Source of the DNA: Bifidobacteriaceae bacterium
GTDB taxonomy: Bacteria; Actinomycetota; Actinomycetes; Actinomycetales; WQXJ01
NCBI GenBank assembly: GCA_031266115.1
Contig: JAISBQ010000233.1
Location: 1-7,753, forward strand
Length of the DNA: 7,753 nt
Direction: 5' to 3'
Shown here piece by piece: positions 1-5,645 of the stretch. The position numbers and the translations under genes were made by a program. The notes under the pieces were generated by a model. The model saw only the letters and a list, made by a program, of their open reading frames with translations, made no database searches and was not told where the DNA came from. Each line of letters starts with the position of its first letter. Position 1 is the stretch's first letter.

Positions 1-1243
1 CGTCGGCAGCCCACAGGGCGATCCCTCGCGCCCTCGCGGCCGCCGCGACCTCCCGTGCACGTCCCGGAACCCGTACCGCCACAGTGTCGAAGAAGTGCGG
101 ATGGACTACCTCGAGCCCGGCCTCACGCAGTGTGGCCGCCAGCGACACGGCGCAGCCGTGAGCGTGGGCGGCGATCGCGGCCAGCCCCTCGGGCCCGTGC
201 CACACCGCAAACATGGCGGCCACCACTGCCGGCAACACCTGGGCCGTGCAAATGTTGCTCGTGGCCTTCTCCCGACGAATGTGCTGTTCACGGGTCTGAA
301 GCGCGAGGCGCAGGGCGGGTGCGCCATCGGCGTCCTTCGACACGCCCACCAGCCGGCCGGGAAGCTGACGCTCCAGACCATGGCGCACCGCCATGTACGC
401 CGCGTGCGGCCCGCCACAGCCCAGCGGCATCCCGAACCGCCCCGTCGAGCCGACCGCGATATCCGCGCCGACCTCACCCGGTGGACGCAGCAGTGTCAGG
501 GCGAGTGGATCGGCGGCCACCGCGAGCAGCGCCCCAGCGTCCCTCGCCGCCTGCGCCACCGGCGCGAGATCGACCAGCCGGCCGCTGGCACCCTGATACT
601 GGACGATGACGCCGGCCACCCCCGGCGGGATAGCCCCGCCGGTGGGATCCATGTCGATCAGGTCGATACCCAACGCCTCCGCGCGCGTACCAAGGACGGC
701 ACGGGACTGAGGAAAGAGGTCCACATCGACGGCAACGGCCGGCCTGCGGCCCCGATCCACGCGGGTCATCAGCGTCATCGCCTCGGCCACCGCCGTCGCC
801 TCATCCAATAGCGACGCGTTCACGGTGGGCAGGGCTGTGAGGTCCGACAGGGCGGTCTGGAACACGAGAAGCGCTTCGAGGCGCCCCTGAGAGATTTCAG
901 GCTGGTACGGCGTGTAGGCCGTGTACCAGGCAGGATTCTCCAGGATTCCCCGCTGGAGAACCGCCGGCGTGTGAGACGGGTAGTACCCCAACCCGATCAT
1001 CGCCACCATCGGGCGGTTCACGGCAGCCAACTCACGCAAACGCTGTAAGACCTCGGCCTCGGTTGCCGCAGGTGGCAACGCCGACGGCTCACCGCGACGC
1101 AGATGCCGAGGCAGCGCACGATCCACAATCGCCTCACCTGGGGCTAGGCCGAGGCACCGTCTGATCGTCTCCCGGTCCTCAGGCGCCAGCCCGAGATGGC
1201 GAGCGGCAAAGCTCGCGCCGGCAACCAGACCGCCAGGTGTCAC
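1..1243 (-). CDS. gcvP: Glycine dehydrogenase (decarboxylating), P-protein, N-terminal 414 residues; runs off the left edge
   Basis: P-protein of the glycine cleavage system. With PLP it decarboxylates glycine and passes the aminomethyl group to the lipoyl arm of GcvH. The frame is open from a GTG at 1243 to the window edge, 414 codons without a stop. Landmarks in order are the N-terminal ASFAARHLG (res 10-18), MIGLGYY (82-88), ENPAWYTAYTPYQPEISQGR (102-121), SLLDEATAVAEAM (144-156), GADIAVGSTGRFGMPLGCGG (259-278), PGRLVGVSKD (295-304) and QTREQHIRREKATSNICTAQ (316-335). These are hallmarks of the long one-piece GcvP (about 950 residues) rather than the split GcvPA/GcvPB form; roughly 540 residues, including the PLP-binding lysine, would lie beyond the window. 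The start was chosen because its GTG overlaps the gcvH TGA (GTGA, 1240-1243) and places the conserved FAARHLG motif at the usual distance from the N-terminus. No good ribosome binding site precedes it, so translational coupling is likely. Confidence 0.96.
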   Translation of the reverse strand, partial: MTPGGLVAGASFAARHLGLAPEDRETIRRCLGLAPGEAIVDRALPRHLRRGEPSALPPAATEAEVLQRLRELAAVNRPMVAMIGLGYYPSHTPAVLQRGILENPAWYTAYTPYQPEISQGRLEALLVFQTALSDLTALPTVNASLLDEATAVAEAMTLMTRVDRGRRPAVAVDVDLFPQSRAVLGTRAEALGIDLIDMDPTGGAIPPGVAGVIVQYQGASGRLVDLAPVAQAARDAGALLAVAADPLALTLLRPPGEVGADIAVGSTGRFGMPLGCGGPHAAYMAVRHGLERQLPGRLVGVSKDADGAPALRLALQTREQHIRREKATSNICTAQVLPAVVAAMFAVWHGPEGLAAIAAHAHGCAVSLAATLREAGLEVVHPHFFDTVAVRVPGRAREVAAAARARGIALWAAD

Positions 1244-1623
1244 GTCGTCACGTCCGGAAGGGCTGCGTATCCCGTCGCGTCGAGGAGGGAGGGAACCGGA
1301 GGAGCCACATCCACCGCGAACAGCCAGCCCTCGCCGTAGGGATCCTCGTTGACTACCTCGGGGGCATCGACCACACGCCGGTTCACCTCCACCACCGTGC
1401 CCGAGACCGGGGCGAATATCTCCGAGACAGACTTTGTGGACTCGATTTCGCCACACGGCGCGCCAGCCACCAGTGTGGCGCCGATCGGGGGAAGGTCCAC
1501 AAAGACCACGTCGCCCAGCGCCGTGGCCGCGAAGTCCGTGATCCCGACCCGTGCGCGCCCGGCAGCCGGATGGTCAACCCACTCGTGCTCGGCGGTGTAG
1601 AAGAGCTCTGCGGGGATGGACAT
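1240..1623 (-). CDS. gcvH: Glycine cleavage system H protein (lipoyl carrier)
   Basis: 127-residue H protein, normal length for the family. It carries a lipoyl group that shuttles the aminomethyl intermediate from the P-protein to the T-protein and is then re-oxidised by lipoamide dehydrogenase (not in this window). The N-terminus shows the family pattern YTAEHEWV (res 9-16). The lipoylation site is the lysine of ESTKSVSE (K64), followed by the typical SGTVVEVN and VNEDPYGEGWLFAV blocks. The start ATG at 1623 has a clear AAGGAG ribosome binding site at 1630-1635, 6 nt upstream, the best Shine-Dalgarno in the window. The gene begins 44 bp after gcvT and its stop overlaps the gcvP start by four bases, so it is the middle gene of a T-H-P operon. 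Nothing is missing or unusual. Confidence 0.98.
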   Translation of the reverse strand: MSIPAELFYTAEHEWVDHPAAGRARVGITDFAATALGDVVFVDLPPIGATLVAGAPCGEIESTKSVSEIFAPVSGTVVEVNRRVVDAPEVVNEDPYGEGWLFAVDVAPPVPSLLDATGYAALPDVTT

Positions 1624-1667
1624 GAAGGACTCCTTAGTGTGCTAGTTCCGTGTTCCGCCCAATTCCG

Positions 1668-2777
1668 TCACGACGGCGACCTGCAGTAGAACGGTCGGGC
1701 CACCACCGAGAATGGCTGATGCGCACCTCGCACGTCGATCACCAGGTCCGTGCCGACCGCGCTCGGTGCCGCAGCATCGATATAGGCCAGCGCGATCGGG
1801 TACCCGAGGGTTGGGGACAGTGCCCCGGATGTCACCTCGCCGATCGTCTGGCCACTGGCCGGGTTGATCACGGCGTAGCCGCCGCGCGCGCCGCGCCGGC
1901 CGGAGCCGGCCACGCCCACGAGGCGGCGGCGGCGCGGCACCCGCGTGCCGTCATCGGACACGAGGGCATCGCGACCTACAAAGGCCGGTTTCGCCAGGTC
2001 GACAAACCGGTTCAGGCCCGCATCCCACGGCGTGGTCTCGCGGGTCAACTCGTAGCCATACAGCGGCATCGCAGCCTCCAGGCGCAATGTGTCGCGAGCG
2101 GCAAGTCCCGCCAAGACAAGGCCATGCGCCCGGCCCGCCTCCTCCAACGCCACCCACACCCGTTCGGCCGCTTCGGCGGGCGCCGACACCTCAAACCCGT
2201 CTTCGCCCGTGTATCCAGTGCGAGCAACCAGCAGATCGATGCCCGCCAGACGCGCCGGTGCCGCCGTGTAATAGGACAACGACTCCACAACCCCCGCGAG
2301 CCCAGCCGCCGCGCAGATCGCAGCAGCGCGCGGCCCCTGGACGGCGATGAGTGTCCGAGCCTGCGTCACATCGACGAGGTCCACGTCGAACGGCGCCAAC
2401 CGATCGACCAACTCCGCGGCCACGACGGCGCGATTCGCCGCGTTCGAAATCACCAGGTACTCGGCCCCGGCCAGACGGTAGACGATCAGGTCATCGACCA
2501 CTCCGCCATCAGCAGCGAGGATCAGCGAATACGAAGCCCGCCCCACCGGCATCCCGGCGTGGGAACCGGTGAGCGCCATATCCAAGCCCGCGCCGGCGCC
2601 GGGCCCCACCACGCGAAGCTGAGCCATATGGGACAGGTCAAAGAGCCCCGCAGCAGTGCGAACCGCCGCATGTTCCGCTAGCTCCGAGCCAAACCTGAGG
2701 GGTAGCTGCCATCCGGCAAAGTCGGTCATGTGCGCACCACGGCGGCGGTGCAGGTCATCCAGGGGACTGGTAGGCAC
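1668..2777 (-). CDS. gcvT: Glycine cleavage system T protein (aminomethyltransferase)
   Basis: 369-residue T protein, usual length. It releases ammonia from the aminomethyl-lipoyl GcvH and transfers the one-carbon unit to tetrahydrofolate, giving 5,10-methylene-THF. Family landmarks are DFAGWQLPLRF (res 19-29), AGLFDLSHM (43-51), the GGVVDDLIVYR block (91-101) containing the conserved Asp pair that includes the catalytic aspartate, SNAANR (111-116), ARTGYTGEDGFEV in the folate-binding domain, and LRLEAAMPLYGYEL. The C-terminal barrel with GEVTSGALSPTLGYPIALAY is present, so the protein is complete. The GTG start at 2777 has GGAG at 2786-2789, spaced 8 nt. An internal ATG at residue 17 would cut into the conserved N-terminus and is less likely. 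It begins 75 bp after tyrS and is followed by gcvH. I saw no glycine-riboswitch signature in the 75-bp gap. Confidence 0.98.
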   Translation of the reverse strand: MPTSPLDDLHRRRGAHMTDFAGWQLPLRFGSELAEHAAVRTAAGLFDLSHMAQLRVVGPGAGAGLDMALTGSHAGMPVGRASYSLILAADGGVVDDLIVYRLAGAEYLVISNAANRAVVAAELVDRLAPFDVDLVDVTQARTLIAVQGPRAAAICAAAGLAGVVESLSYYTAAPARLAGIDLLVARTGYTGEDGFEVSAPAEAAERVWVALEEAGRAHGLVLAGLAARDTLRLEAAMPLYGYELTRETTPWDAGLNRFVDLAKPAFVGRDALVSDDGTRVPRRRRLVGVAGSGRRGARGGYAVINPASGQTIGEVTSGALSPTLGYPIALAYIDAAAPSAVGTDLVIDVRGAHQPFSVVARPFYCRSPS

Positions 2778-2799
2778 GTCTTCGGCTCCAGGCGGACGG

Positions 2800-2814
2800 G
2801 CCGCGCGTCGCGGC
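2800..2814 (-). other. Small GC-rich hairpin between tyrS and gcvT
   Basis: GCCGCG and CGCGGC (6-bp arms) enclose a 3-nt loop in the 75-bp tyrS-gcvT gap. A weaker ACGAA/TTCGT stem lies next to it at about 2823-2835. There is no T-rich tail, so this is a poor intrinsic terminator. It could attenuate read-through or be incidental in such GC-rich DNA. The 75-bp gap is otherwise too short for a known glycine riboswitch. Confidence 0.3.
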
Positions 2815-2852
2815 GAACGGACACGAAGTTTTCGTAGACGCCCGGCAGGCTA

Positions 2853-4124
2853 TCAGCACCGGCGCTCGGCGACGGCGAGCGACCTGCGCCCTCGCCGCAG
2901 GAGGGCGTAGCGCCCATGAAGCCAATCGTCCTGACCCAGGCGAGACTCCGGATCGGAGATCTTGACGTTGTTGACGTACAGGCCGCCCTCCGCCATCGTC
3001 CGCCTGGCGGCGCCTTTGCCCCGTTCCAGGCCGGCGCCCGCAAACAGGTCAACCACCAGGGGATCCACCTCGTCCACGGTGACCGACCCCAGGCCCGCCA
3101 CCACGGCACCCAGCGTCGCAGCGTCCAACCCCGCGAGGTCGCCGCGACCAAACAGCGCGAGAGAGGCCTCGATCGCCGCCTCGCATGCGGCCGCCCCGTG
3201 AACCAGTGCCGTCACATCCCTCGCCAGGGTTCGAGCCGCCTCGCGCCGCTCGGGATGCTCCTCGACCTCGCGCGCGAGCGCCGCGATCTCCTCGGCGGTG
3301 CGGAATGTGAACACGCGCAGGTAGGCCGCCACATCGCGATCGTCGGTGTTCAACCAGAACTGATAGAACGCATACGGCGAGGTCATCGACGGATCCAGCC
3401 ACACCGTTCCCGACTCCGTCTTGCCGAACTTGGTCCCATCCGCCTTGGTGATCAGCGGCGTGGTCAACGCATGGGCGGCGACGCCATCGGTGCGACGGAT
3501 CAGCTCCACGCCTGCCACGAGATTGCCCCACTGGTCGTTGCCCCCGGTCTGCAACACGCAGTTGTAGCGGCGGCGCAACTCCAGGAAATCCATCGCTTGG
3601 AGCACCTGATACGAGAACTCTGTATAGCTCAACCCCTGGTCAGAGGCCATTCTCGCGGCCACCGTCTCGCGGGCCAACATGGTTGACATCCGGAAATGCT
3701 TGCCAATGTCGCGCAACAGCCCGATCGCCGTCATGCCGCTGGTCCAGTCGAGATTGTTGGCCATGGTCGCCGCGAACGGGCCCTCGAAGTCCAGCAGTGG
3801 CGCAATTTGGGCGCGGATCCGCTCCACCCATCCGGCCACCACATCCGGGTCGTTGAGGAGGCGTTCACCCGTCATCTTCGGGTCGCCGATCAGCCCTGTC
3901 GCCCCGCCCACCACGCCGATCGGATGGTTTCCGGCCATCTGGAGGCGCCGGAGCGTGAGGACCTGGACCAGGTTGCCGATGTGCAACGACGGCGCCGTCG
4001 GGTCGAAGCCGCAGTAATAGGTGATCGGTCCGGCCACCAGGGCGCCTCTGAGCGCCGCACGATCCGTAGTTTGAGCGATCAGCCCTCGCCACGCTAGTTC
4101 GTCGAGAATTCCAGGCACGGCCAC
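2853..4124 (-). CDS. tyrS: Tyrosine--tRNA ligase
   Basis: 423-residue class I aminoacyl-tRNA synthetase that charges tRNA-Tyr; the length matches bacterial TyrS (about 420). The Rossmann catalytic domain has TYYCGFDPTAPSLHIGN (res 35-51) with HIGN as the HIGH-type motif, GGATGLIGDP (73-82), the tyrosine-binding region SYTEFSYQVLQAMD (166-179), QTGGNDQWGN (192-201), and KFGKT (232-236) as the KMSKS-type loop. A C-terminal S4-like RNA-binding domain is recognisable in GKGAARRTMAEGGLYVNNVKI, and the protein ends in the usual LRRG-type tail. The GTG start at 4124 is preceded by AAGGGA at 4129-4134, and homologues begin similarly close to the conserved region. It lies 75 bp upstream of gcvT on the same strand and downstream of a long structured non-coding region. 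No T-box signature was found in that leader. Confidence 0.98.
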   Translation of the reverse strand: MAVPGILDELAWRGLIAQTTDRAALRGALVAGPITYYCGFDPTAPSLHIGNLVQVLTLRRLQMAGNHPIGVVGGATGLIGDPKMTGERLLNDPDVVAGWVERIRAQIAPLLDFEGPFAATMANNLDWTSGMTAIGLLRDIGKHFRMSTMLARETVAARMASDQGLSYTEFSYQVLQAMDFLELRRRYNCVLQTGGNDQWGNLVAGVELIRRTDGVAAHALTTPLITKADGTKFGKTESGTVWLDPSMTSPYAFYQFWLNTDDRDVAAYLRVFTFRTAEEIAALAREVEEHPERREAARTLARDVTALVHGAAACEAAIEASLALFGRGDLAGLDAATLGAVVAGLGSVTVDEVDPLVVDLFAGAGLERGKGAARRTMAEGGLYVNNVKISDPESRLGQDDWLHGRYALLRRGRRSLAVAERRC

Positions 4125-4269
4125 GGTGTCCCTTCTGTGGGGTCGATGTCAGTCGGCGCGATGGGTCAGGCGTGTAGCGCTCCGGGGACCCAGTGACACG
4201 GGGACTCCGGGTGATCCGAGTGCCCAGGTGCGCCAGGCACCGACCCATTGTCCCCTATCCCGGCCCAGG

Positions 4270-4296
4270 CCCGGAGCCCGGAGCCCGGAGCCCGAG
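4270..4296. repeat. 7-bp tandem repeat, CCCGGAG x3 plus a degenerate fourth unit
   Basis: CCCGGAG is repeated perfectly at 4270-4276, 4277-4283 and 4284-4290, followed by CCCGAG at 4291-4296. It lies about 150 bp upstream of the tyrS start in non-coding DNA. The unit is not a multiple of three. It could be a slippage-prone tract whose copy number varies between strains and shifts spacing in the tyrS leader. Confidence 0.75.
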
Positions 4297-4539
4297 TATT
4301 GCCGGAAGCGCACCCTCGTCTCCGCCGTCGTCGTTGCCGGCATGGCTTGAGGAGTGAAGCGGGCTCGCGGAGCACGCGAAGTGTCAACTGTTGCGAGACT
4401 CGGCCATCCCCCGTGGAGGGCGATGGGGCTCGTCCCGACACCCCAGTAGCTCGGCTCAGGCGATGGCGTTCGTCATCGTCGGGTGTTGTGGCGAAGCCCA
4501 CTCGCGCCAGGGCGCATGGGTGGCTCGACCTCTTGGCAG

Positions 4540-4596
4540 AGTGCCGGACCCGCGCCAACAATGGTGCCCGCGGCCTGTTGGCACGGGTCCGGCACT
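4540..4596. repeat. Long inverted repeat / hairpin, copy 1 of a paired family
   Basis: Left arm 4540-4560 and right arm 4576-4596 are 21 bases each and match at 20 of 21 positions, around a 15-nt loop. The right arm holds TTGGCACGGGTCCGGCAC and the left its near complement. The single mismatch is C/A on the plus strand but G-U on the minus strand, so a minus-strand RNA would be fully paired. The arms are almost identical to those at 4675-4733. The element has no T-rich tail and sits mid-gap, so it is not a simple terminator. Confidence 0.85.
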
Positions 4597-4674
4597 CGTC
4601 CGGATCCAGTCGCCGTCGTGCCAAAGCTGTGACCTGGGGTGATACACAGTCCCCGGGACGGCACCGGCCGCGGA

Positions 4675-4733
4675 CAGTGCCGAACCCGTGCCAACACGCC
4701 CGGCAAGGGTCCGTTGGCACGGGTCCGGCACTG
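4675..4733. repeat. Long inverted repeat / hairpin, copy 2 of the same family
   Basis: Left arm 4675-4695 and right arm 4713-4733 are 21 bases each and match at 20 of 21, around a 17-nt loop. The core arm sequence GTGCCGGACCCGTGCCAAC is shared with copy 1 (4540-4596). The mismatch is A/C on the plus strand but G-U on the minus strand. The loop carries a near-duplicate of part of the arm (GGCAAGGGTCCG against GGCACGGGTCCG), so an alternative pairing is possible. The two copies are separated by 78 bp. Confidence 0.85.
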
Positions 4734-4749
4734 CGTACGAAGCGCACCT

Positions 4750-4772
4750 GGCGACATGTCGCCCCCATGGGG
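4750..4772. repeat. Adjacent perfect palindromes of 14 bp and 10 bp
   Basis: GGCGACATGTCGCC (4750-4763) is a perfect 14-bp palindrome and CCCCATGGGG (4763-4772) a perfect 10-bp palindrome sharing one base with it. They lie between hairpin copy 2 and the hairpins that follow the kinase gene. They could be dimeric protein-binding sites or small cruciform arms. Confidence 0.7.
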
Positions 4773-4830
4773 CGCAGAATCCCCCTTCCGTCATCGTCGG
4801 ATTGGGGGTCTGCGTGGTGGACCAGACCCC
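4773..4830 (-). promoter_or_regulatory. Two mutually exclusive hairpins (possible attenuator-like switch)
   Basis: Hairpin A pairs 4805-4812 with 4823-4830 (8 bp perfect, GGGGTCTG against CAGACCCC, 10-nt loop). Hairpin B pairs 4773-4778 with 4809-4814 (CGCAGA/TCTGCG) and 4781-4785 with 4804-4808 (five C-G pairs), with a further CCG/CGG. Both use 4805-4812, so they cannot form together. In a minus-strand transcript hairpin A would be made first and could be displaced by B. A regulatory role is inference; no ligand-binding core or known riboswitch signature was recognised. Confidence 0.35.
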
Positions 4831-4842
4831 GGGGCAAACCAA

Positions 4843-4898
4843 CCGGCACGATGCTGAAAGAGCGGGCCATTCTTCGTGGGGACGAAGGCCCGTGCCGG
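4843..4898 (-). terminator. Probable terminator downstream of the kinase gene
   Basis: Beginning 14 bp after the kinase stop, the minus strand can fold as GGGC plus CTTCGT, a CCCC loop, then ACGAAG and GCCC (4864-4891, with a 4-nt bulge in the 3' arm), followed by GCTCTTTC. An outer 8-bp arm pair, CCGGCACG (4843-4850) with CGTGCCGG (4891-4898), brackets it and is followed on the minus strand by TTGGTTTG. Position and shape fit transcription termination, although the T-tract is weak, as is common in GC-rich actinobacteria. Confidence 0.5.
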
Positions 4899-4912
4899 GA
4901 CAGGGGTTGGGG

Positions 4913-5479
4913 TCAGGCGGGTGGAACATCGGTGCGCACGATGACGTCCGCCCGGTCTCGCGTCCCCTCTCTCGCGTAGTGGACGGCTTCCGACACAGCC
5001 CACGCGCGAAGATTCTCGGACTGAGCGGGGCCGTCGCGCCGCGCGACGCGTGCGAGGCGCACAGGCAGAGCGGCGTCCACCCACACGATGAGTTGAGCGA
5101 CGCCATCGGCCAGGCGGGGCGCCGAACCGCACCCCTCGGCAATGACTGGCCGTCCGGATTCGATCCGTGTCACCGGTCCGGTGAAACCTCCGGCGGACCA
5201 ATCGAAAGTCCGCACGGCGGCCGCGTGTCCGGCGCGCAGCGGGGTGAGCACAGAGGAGACCAGTCGGGGCCACGCGCGATCGATGCCGTCCCACCCACCG
5301 TACAGATCGTCCATGTGCACGATGGCGCCCCCCACCTCGCGGGCCAAAGCCCCCGCGAGCGTGGTCTTCCCCGAGCCCATCGGACCGTCGATGCAGATCA
5401 AGCGAGGCCCACCTCTCGGACCGGGCGAGGGCAGCGCGCGGATCCGGTCCGCCAGGCTCGCCAGCGTCACGGCATTCAT
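4913..5479 (-). CDS. P-loop ATP-binding protein, uridine/nucleoside kinase-like
   Basis: Small cytosolic P-loop protein of about 189 residues from the ATG at 5479. A Walker A motif, GPMGSGKTT (res 32-40), follows a hydrophobic strand (RLICID). Next comes HMDDLYGGWDG (55-65), which fits the substrate/metal-binding aspartates of uridine kinase- or shikimate kinase-like folds; then VIAEGCGS, a strand LIVWVDAALPVRLARVARRDG resembling the lid region, and EAVHYAREGTRDRADVIVRTD at the C-terminus. Similar unnamed ATPases sit between argH and tyrS in actinobacteria; their substrate is, to my knowledge, not established, so no symbol is given. An upstream GTG at 5554 in the same frame would add 25 arginine-rich residues lacking family character, so the ATG is preferred, although no good ribosome binding site precedes either start. 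It follows argH by 166 bp. Confidence 0.88.
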   Translation of the reverse strand: MNAVTLASLADRIRALPSPGPRGGPRLICIDGPMGSGKTTLAGALAREVGGAIVHMDDLYGGWDGIDRAWPRLVSSVLTPLRAGHAAAVRTFDWSAGGFTGPVTRIESGRPVIAEGCGSAPRLADGVAQLIVWVDAALPVRLARVARRDGPAQSENLRAWAVSEAVHYAREGTRDRADVIVRTDVPPA

Positions 5480-5592
5480 GTCCGAACGGCGGCGACGGGC
5501 GGTTCGAACACGCCCCTCACCACGCCCGCGCCGGTCGGGGACACCGCCACCCACCTACCACGAACCGGCCACAGGTCTCCATGACTCTGGCA

Positions 5593-5620
5593 ACCGGTGC
5601 GGTGCAGCCTCGGCACCGGT
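5593..5620 (-). terminator. Hairpin after argH, possible terminator
   Basis: ACCGGTGC (5593-5600) and GCACCGGT (5613-5620) are perfect 8-bp complements around a 12-nt loop, 25 bp beyond the argH stop in the argH-kinase gap. No T-rich run follows on the minus strand, so it may only slow polymerase or protect the argH mRNA 3' end. The remaining 166-bp gap (5480-5645) shows nothing else I can identify. Confidence 0.4.
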
Positions 5621-5645
5621 CTGGGCGCCCGACGCCATCCACCGC

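Larger units (their letters stand above)
4125..4912. other. 788-bp non-coding, repeat-rich region between the kinase gene and tyrS
   Basis: Open frames here (up to about 240 codons) have no recognisable motif, overlap one another on both strands and read through large inverted repeats, so I treat them as chance frames in GC-rich DNA. The stretch contains a 7-bp tandem repeat (4270-4296), two related long hairpins (4540-4596, 4675-4733), a 14-bp and a 10-bp palindrome (4750-4772), two overlapping alternative hairpins (4773-4830) and a terminator-like structure after the kinase gene (4843-4898). A 12-bp direct repeat CGTCATCGTCGG occurs at 4471-4482 and 4789-4800. The tyrS promoter must lie here if tyrS is transcribed separately. 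The only fair box I saw is a TTGACA at 4382-4387 (minus strand), with no convincing -10. No tRNA or T-box was seen. Confidence 0.75.

Noticed and set aside
95..811. Plus-strand frame of 238 codons opposite gcvP
   Set aside because: It is antisense to a clearly recognisable, stop-free GcvP frame and has no family character.
4540..4733. Integron attC sites (imperfect palindromes of about 57-59 bp ending in GCCAAC/GTTGGC next to the loop)
   Set aside because: The GTT/AAC triplets sit on the loop side rather than at the outer core sites, the arms do not fit RYYYAAC/GTTRRRY, and there are no cassette genes or integrase.
4540..4733. CRISPR-like repeat pair
   Set aside because: Only two units, each a complete hairpin with spacing unlike CRISPR spacers, and no cas genes.
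4125..4912. T-box or glycine riboswitch in the leader of tyrS-gcvTHP
   Set aside because: No AGGGUGGNACCGCG-type T-box sequence and no glycine aptamer core could be found on the minus strand.
4166..4979. Long open frames of 228-243 codons on both strands in the kinase-tyrS gap
   Set aside because: They overlap each other, lack recognisable motifs and read through hairpin repeats; typical chance frames in very GC-rich DNA.
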